From contig CM064697.1 of NCBI GenBank assembly GCA_032717465.1, positions 2,667,501 to 2,731,500 of the forward strand: a DNA stretch of 64,000 bases, given 5' to 3'. This document shows, piece after piece, positions 1 through 11,515 of the stretch. A program made the position numbers and the translations under genes. The stretch's first letter is position 1. Each line of letters begins with the position of its first letter. Under the pieces are notes generated by a model that had not been told where the DNA came from, searched no databases, and worked only from the letters and a program-made list of their open reading frames with translations. Origin of the DNA: Coenobita brevimanus (Eukaryota; Arthropoda; Malacostraca; Decapoda; Coenobitidae).

Positions 1-93
1 AAACTCATCATCCTAACCTAATTTGGCATGTTCACACGGGGTGAGTAAACCCAGAGAAAGGGGTTTGATCTCTTCGAGGACGCGTACTGAAAG

Positions 94-327
94 CTAGGAA
101 GTCCCATGTACAATATCTTTTTCCGTTTTCAGAGAGGTAAGAGGCAGCTCTCCTTGCATCACAAGTACTGGGCGGTGGGGTCGCTGCTTCCAGGCTTTAA
201 GAAGAAGAAAGGCTTTTTCAGCTTTCCATTCCCGATACTTTTCGTACGGTAGCTTCTTGTGGTGGGCAAAGCACATTTTGAACAACCCTCGTTTTCTTCT
301 TTCCCCAGAGATAATGCCGTGCCACAC
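94..327 (-). other. Possible decayed coding fragment, unrecognised
   Basis: A 77-codon open frame on the minus strand whose composition, unlike most frames here, is not low-complexity: it is rich in K, E, H and aromatic residues, for example the stretch KLPYEKYREWKAEKAFLLLK. I recognise no domain. No convincing acceptor or donor pair frames it on that strand. It could be a relic of a transposon or retrocopy, or chance. I do not claim a gene. Confidence 0.15.
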
Positions 328-740
328 TTATTTAAATTTTACACCATATATCTAATATACTATAGCGCTAGCCGTGTGTCTGTCTGTGTGTGTGTGTGTA
401 TTTTGGGCAGCCGAAACTACACATTCAAATCGCACCAAAATTGGCACAAAAATCGCAAAACATTCGCTGATGTGAAAAAACCTGGTCCCATCACGATTGA
501 AAAACTTTTACTATATTTAATGAGCGATCACATTTTGACAAAAAAAACTCCGCTCCTGGCGCCCGGCATAGGATCTCCGTAGGATTTTTTGCCCACTACA
601 GTAAAGTTTTTCGGACTTGCGTTCGGACAACTTGGGTTCCATTCCCGAAGCTGCAAATAACACGATCAATTGGTTAGCTGAAAAAATGCAAGTGACAACG
701 TTACACTAGAACAGCACTTAAACGCGATAGTCCTCCGCAG
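328..740. other. Unassigned AT-rich DNA
   Basis: Ordinary-complexity sequence with a short TG run near 380-399. No coding frame with splice signals and no RNA gene seen. It may belong to the same dispersed element as the hairpin that follows, but only one copy is in the window. Confidence 0.4.
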
Positions 741-782
741 GAGCAAGTGCGAGGGGCCCGAAGGGCCCACGAGCACTTGTTC
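741..782. repeat. GC-rich near-perfect hairpin
   Basis: Arms 741-759 and 763-782 pair (GAGCAAGTGC then GAGGGGCCC against GGGCCCACGAGCACTTGTTC) around a GAA loop, with one mismatch or bulge near the middle. It stands out from the AT-rich flanks. Such hairpins often mark ends of non-autonomous DNA transposons, but a function is not shown. Confidence 0.6.
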
Positions 783-922
783 ATTACTATATCATTACTA
801 TCTATATAAGGTTAAATACGAATCCTTATTATATGTTCCAGTTAAAACTGACTCAGAAATCTATCCAGCAGCTATGAAAAGAGTAGGCAAGTGAGGTAAT
901 GGGTCAAAACAGACGTGCGAAA

Positions 923-1119
923 CAGTGGCGTAGCCATGTTTCAACGGATGGGGAGGGGGGGGCGAGAAGGGGCCAAGCCCAATTTTAGGGGGGGCTCAAT
1001 GCTAGACGTTGTCCACAAAATAAATAGTCCGAAATTTCAAATGGGGGAACCAGTGGGCGGACCAAGGGTCTAACATGGGGGAGGCCGGCCCCCAACCCCA
1101 CCCAATAGCTACGCCATTG
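923..1119. mobile_element. MITE-like element with inverted termini
   Basis: Starts with CAGTGGCGTAGCCA and ends with TAGCTACGCCATTG, which is the reverse complement of CAATGGCGTAGCTA, so the ends form imperfect inverted repeats about 14 bp long. The 197-bp interior is G-rich then C-rich, and its minus-strand open frame is not protein-like. CAGTGGCGTAGC-type ends are familiar to me from non-autonomous DNA transposons of many animals. No clear target-site duplication was seen. Confidence 0.6.
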
Positions 1120-2419
<1,300 letters not shown>

Positions 2420-2420
<1 letters not shown>

Positions 2421-3420
2421 TGGTCCATTTTGTAACTCTCTTTCCCCCAGTAGCCTAACCTCTTGCATACCTCCCTATCCCCACTCATGTTGGTTTATCC
2501 CACTCGCTACTTGTTCCCACTCCATCTGCTGCTCACAGACTCCTACCAACAAAATCTTCAGTTTCCCCCAAACGCAATTCCCTTTCTCCTTACCCCGAAA
2601 CCCAACTCTTTCCACACTTCCCAGCTCACTCATGCTTCTTTTAATTTCTCTCTTCAACCTCTGCTTCCCACACTCAGACCTCTCTATATCTCCCTAGTTC
2701 CACTTACATCGTTTATCCTACTCCACTCTTTACCCCCATCCACTCCACCTGCCCCAACCAGACCCCTCTCCGTTGACACCTCAGTTTTTCCCAGTCTTTT
2801 TCCTCCAACTGCACCAGCCACAACCAAACATCTCCTCGCATTCCCCAGGCCTTCCCTCCTGACCCTCAGCTAATTCCATCTGCTGCAACATAACTCTTCT
2901 CGCCCGTTTACTCCCCTCCTTGGTTTCACTCATACCTCAAGTAGCCCCGTTATATGCCCTTTCTCTCCCCGCACCCCAACAAACACACTGCAACCAGACC
3001 CGTCCACACCACCGTTTCAGTTCCAATCATACCTCAGTGAACCCCACTCTTACCCTCAATTTCATTAATTATACTCAAGCCACTCCATACTTCCCCAGCT
3101 CTCTCACATCTCAGTTATCTCCAATGTGCACCCCTTCCTACCCTAAACCCACCTCTACCACCTGCACATTTCTCAGCTCCTCTCTAGGTCCTCTCATTTC
3201 TGTGGCTTTTCTAGTTCACTCTCGGTTTAACCCACTCATTGTCTCCTCCCACTCCATCTGTCTTAACCCAGTCCCTCTCACACCCTTCCAGTCCCACTCA
3301 CACCTCCTTTTACTCGTCCACCTCCTTCACTTGTTCCTCCCCTCCATTCCCTCACTCCCACCTGTTCCTCCACCAGCTTTCCATAATTAACTCGGCCTCA
3401 GTGTCTCCCCCTGAGGTCCC
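2420..3420. repeat. Pyrimidine-rich degenerate tandem DNA
   Basis: About 1 kb in which the plus strand is almost only C and T with scattered A. CCCACTC, CCTCAGT and CACACCTCC-like words recur with a loose period near 30 bp. The S/P/L/T-rich frames across it are composition artefacts. Confidence 0.75.
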
Positions 3421-3594
3421 AAGTGAGTCACCCTACGTAAGCTGCTCATAGTTACTTGGACAAAATTCATCCTCACAGGTAGCAGTAACTTTTTTTTTTA
3501 GTGTCGCAAGAGGCAAGGCCATTTAATAGTTTATTTTTTTATTTATTTATTTTTTTTTTACTATTGCTACTGGTCACTAGCATTTTCTTTTGTG

Positions 3595-3634
<40 letters not shown>

Positions 3635-4060
3635 GCATTTGTACTTGGAATACGAGAAACAGGACATATTTCTAGAAGGTGAAAGGTAGTAGGTGGTGAA
3701 AAGCCTCTGTACATCTTAAACACACGTGCTACAACAAGCAATATTCATCTATACTGACCTTCATATCAATCATTACCTGGCTGGCTGCTTCGACTGACTC
3801 TGTTCTTCATGGCTGCCCCTCTGACTAAGGTTGACTTTAACTCCGTGGGATGAGGTACCGTAGAATCCACGAACAGGGAAAGAAAAGGTACAAGAAGTGG
3901 GAGAATTATTACCAGCATGGACAGTGTTGTGGGCCATACATTCATTCACTCATCATTCCGTTCCCGAGAATCCTAGCTCCACTTTCCTTGCCTGGCTGTC
4001 TTAATATCATGACTGTGATGTCCTCTCTTCTTGCCCTGGAGAACATCGCGAACCCCATTC
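3421..4060. other. Mixed DNA with T tracts and a (TG)n run
   Basis: Contains poly-T segments at 3490-3560 and (TG)18 at 3597-3633. The remainder is ordinary sequence with no supported gene. Confidence 0.5.
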
Positions 4061-4067
4061 TTGACGA

Positions 4068-4186
4068 GAAAGAGAGAGAGAGAGAGGGGGGGGGGGAACT
4101 AACTCATAAACATTGCAACCAAGGTCCCCCATATTACATGCAACCCGTCCCCTCCACCACCCTTCCCTTCTCAACCTGGCAAGGAG

Positions 4187-4219
<33 letters not shown>

Positions 4220-4381
4220 CAGGCAGGATGTGACTAGGCGGCCGCACCAACACCCAAATTATTTATCGTTCTCGTCACCATTGGGAAATGTGAAGAAAAA
4301 ACTGAAGCAAGGGACAAACCACTCATTTCCTATCTTTTTTTTTTTTTTCAGTGCTGGTGGAAACGAGAGATAGATAGATAA

Positions 4382-4413
<32 letters not shown>

Positions 4414-4420
4414 GGAGGGT
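4068..4420. repeat. Cluster of (GA)n and (GATA)n microsatellites
   Basis: (GA)n runs at about 4071-4086, 4190-4219 and 4393-4413, a G8-9 run at about 4087-4096, and GATA units at about 4367-4392. Mixed sequence lies between them. Confidence 0.85.
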
Positions 4421-4539
4421 AGAGAATGAACATGAGGTGTATGCGCCTGTAATTAGACTTGGCACCGTGAAGAATTAAAGTTCCATCCTGATCATGTTCA
4501 TTTGGGATTGTCACCTTCTGATTATTATTACCATTTTAG

Positions 4540-4800
4540 CTCAAGTGGTCTTCCGTCACCCTCACCAGTTTTGTGTCACCTTTTCTCTGTGTCACCTTCA
4601 TTACCCATCTGACTCCTTTATCATCAGTGTCACTTTCATCTTCTTTGTGTCACCTTCATTACCTTTCTGTTACCTTTATTATCTGAGTCACCTTTTTATT
4701 TTCTTTACATCACTTTCATCATATGTGTCCTCTTCATTGTCTGCCACCTTCATTACCTTTGTACTTGTTTCATTATCTTTGTTACATTCATAATTTTTCA
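4540..4800. repeat. Degenerate TCACCTTCATTA minisatellite
   Basis: Words like TGTGTCACCTTCATTACC recur about ten times with a period of roughly 20-23 bp and gradual divergence. The array runs directly into a (TC)n microsatellite. Confidence 0.7.
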
Positions 4801-4801
4801 A

Positions 4802-4804
<3 letters not shown>

Positions 4805-4864
<60 letters not shown>
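4805..4864. repeat. (TC)30 microsatellite
   Basis: Sixty uninterrupted bases of TC. Confidence 0.97.
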
Positions 4865-4869
<5 letters not shown>

Positions 4870-4979
4870 TCATTAAAGCAGAGCACCGGATGTACTTTTC
4901 TGGCAAGATTGTGATTTCCGTCCCATTTTTCTCAGATTTATGTTTTCTTGGTATTTTTCAGTTTTTTCTCAATTTTTTT

Positions 4980-5310
4980 TGCGGTGCTGGGTGTGCTTGA
5001 GAGTGCGTGTGTTTGAGTGCACGTGTTTGTGGTTATGCTTGTGTGCGTGCGTTCTTGTGTACGTGTGTGTGTGTGTGTGTGTATTTATATTTTTAATTGC
5101 GTGTTTTTTTTCTTTTGTGTTTGTATGTCTACAGTATGTGTATATCACTTTCAATACTGAATCTGTATCTACTGTGTGTGCTTGTGGACGTGATTCAGTG
5201 GGTGATAAGTCTGTATTAAATGGTTGCACACATATGCATCTATCTATTTTTCCCGTCGGTCTGTCTGTCTATTTGTCTGTCTGTCATTGTACGTGTGTGT
5301 GTGTGACATG
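4980..5310. repeat. Imperfect TG-rich and (TCTG)n DNA
   Basis: Interrupted GTGTGTTTGAGTGCG-like words at 4985-5085, then TCTG tetranucleotides at about 5257-5285 and a short (TG)n near 5293-5305. The cysteine/valine-rich frame across it is an artefact. Confidence 0.6.
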
Positions 5311-5494
5311 CAAGCAATATTACTTCTCTACATTCTCTCCGCGGGCCAAATTAAGGGAGAAAGCTACCTTATTTTCTTCCAGTTGTCGTGTGAAGTGGTT
5401 TACACAAAAGCAAACTCGAAATAGCCAGTCAGGTCCAGGTGTTTAGGTTACAGTTCATCCACTCGGTATTTATATTCCACTGGTAGTAGGTCAT
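5311..5494. other. Unassigned short unique DNA
   Basis: Mixed composition; nothing recognised. Confidence 0.35.
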
Positions 5495-6060
5495 TCCACG
5501 TGTACACTTCATTCCTTTTTACTGGGCTCCATTCACGCCTCTTAACCTCATACAAACTCAAACCTCTGATTCTTGACCTCACTTACAGCAGTCACCAATC
5601 TTCCATTCCTTTATTGGCCTCCCCCTACCTGTCACTCACTCTGCTTCCTATATTCGTAACCCCGTTGCTAATCCCTTATCATACATCGTTTCTACATGAC
5701 CCTTCCACATTCACATACCCTAACCGGTCTTTTCCAACACACTGCATTTTCTCTCATGCCCCATTTTATCACAGTAATCTCAGTTCCTCTCATATCCAAC
5801 GCTTCCACCTTCCACCCGTTTTTATTCCATAGGTCATAGTCATAGAGTCCATTTCCCACATCATTATAGCACAATAAGCACCACTACACTATATACATTC
5901 ATACATATCCAGCATGGTTTGAACACACTCTGATCTCTCCTTCTACACGTTCCCTACTGACTCCAATATTTTTGCTCACTTTCCTACCCTATTCTTTATG
6001 GGCTTTCATCCGTCAATGCCTGTATTTTTTTTTCTTCTTTAATACAAGCACACATCCTGC
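5495..6060. repeat. Pyrimidine-rich tract with CATTC and CATAC words
   Basis: C/T-biased sequence with scattered A and loosely repeated CCTTCCACATTC-like words, grading into ordinary DNA after 5850. No coding evidence. Confidence 0.5.
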
Positions 6061-6100
6061 CATACCTATAACCTCCCAGTATTCTCTCTTGTGATGTATA

Positions 6101-6272
6101 TGTGATGATGTTGGTGATGATGATGATGATGATGATGATAACAATAATGGTACTAGTTGTAGTAGTAGTAGTAGCAGTAATAGTAATAGCAGTAGTACTC
6201 GTAGTCGTAGTATTAGCAGTAGTGGTTATAATAGTATTGAAACTTGCAGTAATAATAATAATAGTAATAATA

Positions 6273-6312
<40 letters not shown>
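6101..6312. repeat. Compound trinucleotide microsatellite (GAT)n-(AGT)n-(AAT)n
   Basis: GAT units at 6101-6139, interrupted AGT units at about 6150-6240, and AAT/AGT units to 6312. The poly-M/V/I open frame over it is a direct product of the triplet period and has no protein features. Confidence 0.95.
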
Positions 6313-6314
<2 letters not shown>

Positions 6315-6639
6315 CATGGTAAATTGAAAAATACAGATGAAAAGATGGAATTGGCACATTTTCTTGTGTTGGATGAAACGGGTTAATACCCAACAGATTA
6401 AAGCAGAGAAAGCAGGAAGAGGCTTTGTTCTGTAGTAATTTCTCTCAGCCTGATGTTGATGATGATGTTAATGATGATGATGCAGCCAATAAATGAAAAG
6501 GTACTGCACAGATATTGGATCCGGCATGAATGATGGATGTATGTTTAAATGAAAATTAATTCGCTGCTATATCAGTATCCTTGTATACTAGCTATGGAGA
6601 GATAAATCTTATTCCTATTATGCGATCAGGTTTATCTCG
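6313..6639. other. Unassigned DNA with a few GAT triplets
   Basis: Includes another small GATGATGTT cluster at 6453-6482. No gene recognised. Confidence 0.4.
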
Positions 6640-6860
6640 ACTGGGATGGAGACTGGCAGCTGAAGCGTCGGCGTTCGATCCCGAGTGAAATTAGTGTTTA
6701 AAATGCTCCCCCTTCATACGCACCAAGAATAGACAGACCTGCTCCTGTGGTGTATGTTGTTGTCGCCCCTGATTTGGATAACGACCAGGCAGGAGAGGCG
6801 TGTGTCAGCTTAGGGAGTATGAAAATTGCGCAACTTCTCCTGGGTCCCTCCCGCGTACAA
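6640..6860 (+). mobile_element. Possible tRNA-derived SINE (weak)
   Basis: CGTTCGATCCCGAG at about 6671-6684 matches a tRNA B box (pol III internal promoter). An A-box-like segment around TCTCGACTGGGATGG lies about 45 bp upstream. The following 170 bp carries no gene. A full cloverleaf does not fold by eye, so a SINE head is likelier than a tRNA gene. Confidence 0.35.
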
Positions 6861-7210
6861 AGTTATTTTAGTCGTCCAAGCATGTAAGTTCATCTGCTAC
6901 TGAGTTGCTCCTAGACAAGATTATTTTTCAGTCAAGTCTGTGTTTTTTATTGTAACACACGCTCCGTTGACTAAACAATTCGAAGAAGGTGATGTTCTAC
7001 TATTTCTGCAAGACATAATTTTCAACTGTGATGAGGTATGATGACATGTGATATGATGGCGCAAGTGGTGGCAACATCGCTGACCTCGATCCATTGTTGT
7101 AGTCCATTCAGTGCCTTTAAAGGAGCACTGTAGTTGACAGGAGCATTGTCTTTAGTGATATCAAAGGTGGAGTCTTCCACGAATCTCGAGTTGTTGTTGT
7201 TATTGTTGTT
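6861..7210. other. Unassigned DNA
   Basis: Ordinary-complexity sequence; no supported feature. Confidence 0.35.
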
Positions 7211-7272
7211 GAGTAACCCCTATCTTTCTGGCAGAGCAGATCTATCAACCGCAGGCAAGCAACTGCCCCTGA
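7211..7272 (+). repeat. Dispersed repeat, copy 1 (AACCGCAGGCAAGC)
   Basis: TAACCCCT, CTGGC, AACCGCAGGCAAGC and ACTGCCCCT occur in the same order and spacing as at 17,446-17,507, at about 75% identity over about 60 bp. This shows a shared dispersed repeat. Confidence 0.65.
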
Positions 7273-7870
7273 TAGGCCATCCCGTTCAGAGAACCGATGC
7301 TCCCCTGCAGCAGACAGCGCCATGCCAAGCGAGGTGCTGGGAAGAATATAGATGCTTGGTTGAAGTGTGTGAAAGTTTGGTTCCCTTATGAACGCCACTT
7401 ATGCGTGTTCACCCACTTAACAGGGGCATCACAGAGGGCTTCACATCACCCCGTTATATGATTATATGGTTATCACTTAGCTCATTTAATGGTTTCCCGG
7501 GTTGCAGGAAACCATTTGGCTTGTAACTCAGTGTAGAACCACCTTAAGTGGAAAAAAGGTACTTAAAGTATCAGGAAGGTTTAGAGATACTGGAAGAGAG
7601 GAGGGCAGCACAGAGAAAGATTGATTAGTGTGAAAGAAGTGGGCAACACTTCATCGTGAGTGAATGACTATCATCACCATCTACCTATTACGTATCTCCA
7701 GTAAAATGATATATCAGTCAGAGTATTACAGATGAAAATAATAAAACACGAGGGACTCATTCTGGGAACTTTAAGGCTATCACACGTCAGGTGTTGAAGA
7801 GTGTGAGCCAAGTCTTGGAAGCATAACGCTTACCAGCTCTGACCTAGAAATCCAGTCAGCTTTAATATAC
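7273..7870. other. Unassigned DNA
   Basis: Mixed sequence with no gene or RNA recognised. The ends may belong to the repeat on its left. Confidence 0.35.
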
Positions 7871-8030
7871 AACCTTGGCGTGCGATCCCATACTGATGGC
7901 AACTCTTATTATGGTATTGTGATCTATATATTTTTTTTCCTTGAAAGAAGGACAACCTTGACGTGCGATACCACACTGATGGCTATTCTTTATTATGGTC
8001 TTGTGATCTAATTTGTTTTTCCTTGAAATG
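7871..8030. repeat. 83-bp tandem duplication
   Basis: The copies start at 7871 and 7954 with AACCTTGGCGTGCGAT and AACCTTGACGTGCGAT. Both continue through ACTGATGGC, TTATTATGGT and TTGTGATCTA to TTCCTTGAAA. Identity is about 88% by eye. Confidence 0.85.
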
Positions 8031-8623
8031 TAAGGAAACAAGTGCAGGCAAGGTTTTCACTTCTCAGAATCTTAATAAGATAAATTCAAGGAAGCTGATA
8101 AGATAATGAGATGGTTTGGAGACTGTCATGTTATGAAAGTTTTATATGTCTGAATTCAGTGTGTTGAATACAAGTTCTTCCAAAGCTTGACTGGCTGGAC
8201 AAATGATGGATGCAGGTCGTAAATGATTACGAGACTGAGGGGCGGTCAACTTACCTCATGTGATAATCGATGTCTAACATTTACCAGGACAATTACCTGT
8301 TTTATTGAAGTTTTGGTAATAGAAAAGAGACATGTGTGACCAATTTAAAAGCTACCTTTCTCAATTCACTTTAATGGGCAAGTCCCTAGGAGTGGTAGCC
8401 CGTTTCGTATCAGAGCTCAACAGTTAATTTACCACCCATTTCTCCTAGAAAATGAGAAGGGTCGGATATAAAATGGAGGGAGCTTGGGGTCAGGTATGGA
8501 AAGATGTGGACATATGACTGCAAAGAGGCCAATAGTGTGGTGCGGCCTCCTTCTTGGTTATAGGTAACTTTCCTTGGATCTCAGTCACCCGTTATGGTGT
8601 ATCATTGCCTAATTAAGACTGGA

Positions 8624-8662
<39 letters not shown>

Positions 8663-8834
8663 TTACATCTGTGTGTACGTACGTTAGCTAAAGTAAACAA
8701 AGGCTCACATAACTGTGCTTAGGATCTGTATTTCTGCTTTAGTGTGCGTGTGTGTTTGCGAGAGCGTATGTTTGGGTGCGTGAGGGCAGGGGACGTAATT
8801 GCCCGTCTTGAGGTCTGAGCAAGGTTTACGAGTA

Positions 8835-8867
<33 letters not shown>

Positions 8868-8990
8868 GGGGGGGAATTTGTAAATGTGGGGTTCTTTGAA
8901 CACAATTACATTACGAAGTAAATTATTAATAACGTAACCTGTTTCACATGTCGTTTTCTTTACTCTTTTTCTCGTACTTCCTCTGACATC
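8031..8990. other. Unassigned DNA with short microsatellites
   Basis: Ordinary sequence. Contains (TG)n at about 8627-8655, a TGTGTGTTTGCGAGAG region near 8743-8785 and (GA)n at about 8834-8868. No coding exon supported. Confidence 0.45.
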
Positions 8991-9020
8991 CGACTTTCAG
9001 ACGCAGCACAAGTATAAACT

Positions 9021-9180
9021 AAAAAGCACTCAGAGAGCGTATACCCCGCCGATGCCGGATCCAGATCCGGATCTGGCCCCAAATCTAATCAATTCTTTCT
9101 TGGCTCATGGCCCACCCTTCTACAAAATTTCATTGAAATTCATTAAGAACTTTTGGAGATATCGTCTGGACAAACAAACA
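9021..9180 (+). repeat. Dispersed GGATCCAGATCCGG repeat, copy A
   Basis: Carries CAGAGAGCGTATACCCCGCC, GATGCCGGATCC, TTCTTTCTTGGC, CATGGCCCACCCTTC, ACAAAATTTCATTG and GAGAT in the same order as the copy at 24,680-24,820. I recall similar sequences as widespread repeats in marine invertebrate genomes. Confidence 0.8.
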
Positions 9181-9264
9181 ATCAAACATAGGTGAATGCA
9201 TAACCTCCTCCAGCTTCGTTGGCGGGGGTAGTTGGTGGTCGTCTGGAAGTAGCTAGGTTGTGAT
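9181..9264. other. Tail of the dispersed repeat, possibly
   Basis: AAACAAACAATCAAACAT followed by TGCATAACCTCCTCCAGC, likely still part of the copy A family. Confidence 0.4.
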
Positions 9265-9530
9265 GGCGTTTTTCCCTCTCTTTTTTTTTTCCACCCTACA
9301 TTTTTCTTACAGTATGTGAAATTTTTTGCTGTTTCCACTACGATTCCTCTCATTTTTCTTCGATTCCCTTTCACCATCTCTCTGTTTTCCCCGGTATTCT
9401 TCCTTCCACTCACTTTCTCTCAGGTTTCCTGCCGTTTTCCCTCTTTCCTCGTTTTTCCTCAATACTTTTCTCACTGTTCTCCTTCCATATTCTTCCGTTA
9501 TTCATGTATTATTTCATACACTCTTCCTCT
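9265..9530. repeat. Pyrimidine-rich tract
   Basis: Plus strand dominated by TTCCCTCTTTCC and TTTTCC words with weak periodicity. Two overlapping F/S/L-rich frames are composition artefacts. Confidence 0.6.
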
Positions 9531-9639
9531 CAACCGCTTGCACACTAGGACGTGGTTTATATCTTACTTATAATGCCGTCAGACAGTTTGAGCCAGCTTA
9601 ACGAGGAAATCTAGTAGTAAAAGAGTTAATTAGATCAAA

Positions 9640-10260
9640 AGTACTCTGAGAACACAGCGACTCCTAGGCCAGACTTTGATCCTGACCCTTGACCTTGACC
9701 TTTGACCAATCTGAACCAAAGTTAGATTACTCCATTCCATCCTTTAACACAGTGAACAGGGTGGACCATTATAACACTTCACTCCCACTCTGCCGGGCGA
9801 TTTCTCGTGTGTTGTGGGGACGGTTCAGTCAGGGATATCAGTAGCTACCCTACAATATTTATTCCTTTTCCAAATGCCACAGCCACACCCACACTGGCCG
9901 ACTGAGCCGTACCTGCAACACATAAGATATTGTCATGTGAGTTTCTTGGAGAGCGCTATGTACTGACCACCGTGTATGTGTCAGCTTTGGTCCGGATAAG
10001 ATCAGGCATTCACGAGATATCGCCTTGCCCTTATCTTTGACGTTGACTCTTGACTTTGACCTTTAATACATTTACACCAAATTGAAATTGCTTCCTACCA
10101 GAAACACTCACAGTATATATGCCAATTTTGATCCAGAAGCGGACCAGGCATTCTTGAGATGTTTTGTTAACATACTTACATACATACATACATACATGCA
10201 TAGAAGGCAACACAATAACAAGAGTTGCTCCTTTGGTGTTGCCCATGAATGTTGTATCAA
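9640..10260 (+). repeat. Dispersed repeat with internal TGACCTTGACC units
   Basis: TGACCCTTGACCTTGACC at about 9684-9701 and GACTTTGACC near 10,050, plus two related blocks (GGTCCGGATAAGATCAGGCA near 9990 and TGATCCAGAAGCGGACCAGG near 10,128), show internally repeated units of roughly 120-140 bp. TACATACATACATACA runs follow at about 10,175-10,198. It resembles known TGACCTTTGACC-type repeats of marine invertebrates. Confidence 0.6.
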
Positions 10261-10439
10261 ACACATTCACATCGAAAATAATGTCCAAAGCTGGATAAAT
10301 TTGCTCGGATATACCAACCAAACGATGAGGGGAAAAAGGAGGTATCCATTGGCCTACGTTTAATGATACGGAAAGAAGTTTTATCTGTACCCAGTATAGT
10401 ATGTACAGTTGCCCTAGGCGTCATTGTGAACTGAGGTAT

Positions 10440-10800
10440 ATTTTTATGGTCGGGTAGGTGTTGCTGGGAATGTGGGGGATGAATGGCTGAATAGGGAATG
10501 AGTGAAGGTTGCATGAATAGGGAGGTGAAGGATAAGTGTGAGATGAGTGTTTTGGGTGTGGCATGCGCATTGTGTGTGGCTGAGGGCAGGTTAGGTGCTG
10601 AGGGTGTGAATGAGGGCGGGTTGAGTGTTGGCTGTGTGAATGAGTGTCGTGGAGGTGTGTGATTGTGGGGATGGATGTTACTGAGTGTGAAAGAGGGTTG
10701 TGGGTGAGTGTTGTGGGTGTAGGTGGGTGGTGCAGGTGTGGGTGGGTGTTGTTAATGAGTGTGGGAGGGTGTGTTCGCAGCTCACCTGACTTCACCCCAA
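10440..10800. repeat. G/T-rich degenerate minisatellite (GTGTGAATGAG)
   Basis: GTGTGAATGAG, GGTTGTGGGTGAGTG and GTGGGTGTTGT words recur with no fixed period (about 20-35 bp). Open frames on both strands follow from the bias. Confidence 0.65.
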
Positions 10801-10889
10801 ATGTGTTGTGGTGTGGGAGTATGAGAACACAGGAAGGCAAACCACACTCCCATCTGTCGCACCCACCACACCTGCTTCACCCACACTCA

Positions 10890-11230
10890 CACCAGAGAGA
10901 GAGAGAGAGAGTTAAGTAGCTAAGTTTATTATTATTATTATTTTTTTGACACGAATGTTACCCTTATCCTCGTCCCATTACCACCCATCACCACGAGGTC
11001 GTCTTTCAGGGGATTATAATGACCCTCCCCAGATAATTTACCCCAGATTAGGAGCGACCAATTGCCCTCACGCTTGGACTAAAAATTATCTCCATTAATT
11101 TTTCCACGGCAATAACAGCTTCTGCATCACTGTAGCTACACCCACAAGATTGTCCTTCTCACTGCCACTACGAAGTTTATTTATTTATTCATTTACTTAT
11201 ATATTTATTTATTTACGGTATAACTGGACT
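10890..11230. other. Ordinary DNA after a (GA)n run
   Basis: Begins with (GA)9 at 10,894-10,911 and ATT triplets near 10,927-10,945. 11,040-11,120 is a non-repetitive segment with AATTGCCCTC and CATTAATTTT, then TTTATTTATTCATTTA words. No gene. Confidence 0.45.
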
Positions 11231-11240
11231 TTGGCGATTT

Positions 11241-11452
11241 TTTTCACCTTGGAAATGGTATCAGTGACTCGAAAGGCGTGGTGTTGCTCTCCCTCTGGCT
11301 TTTCTCCTCTCCTCTTTTTTTCACTCGTCTTTCCCCTCCTCTGTGTTTCTATTTCTTAAACTCCTTATCGTTGCCTTAAACTTGGATTAACTGTTTTCAA
11401 ACTGTTTTCAATGTTAATTCATTCATTCATTCATTCTCTCTCTCTCTCTTTC

Positions 11453-11515
<63 letters not shown>

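Noticed and set aside
6102..6386. Poly-M/V/I frame resembling a membrane protein
   Set aside because: Direct reading of GAT, AGT and AAT triplets.
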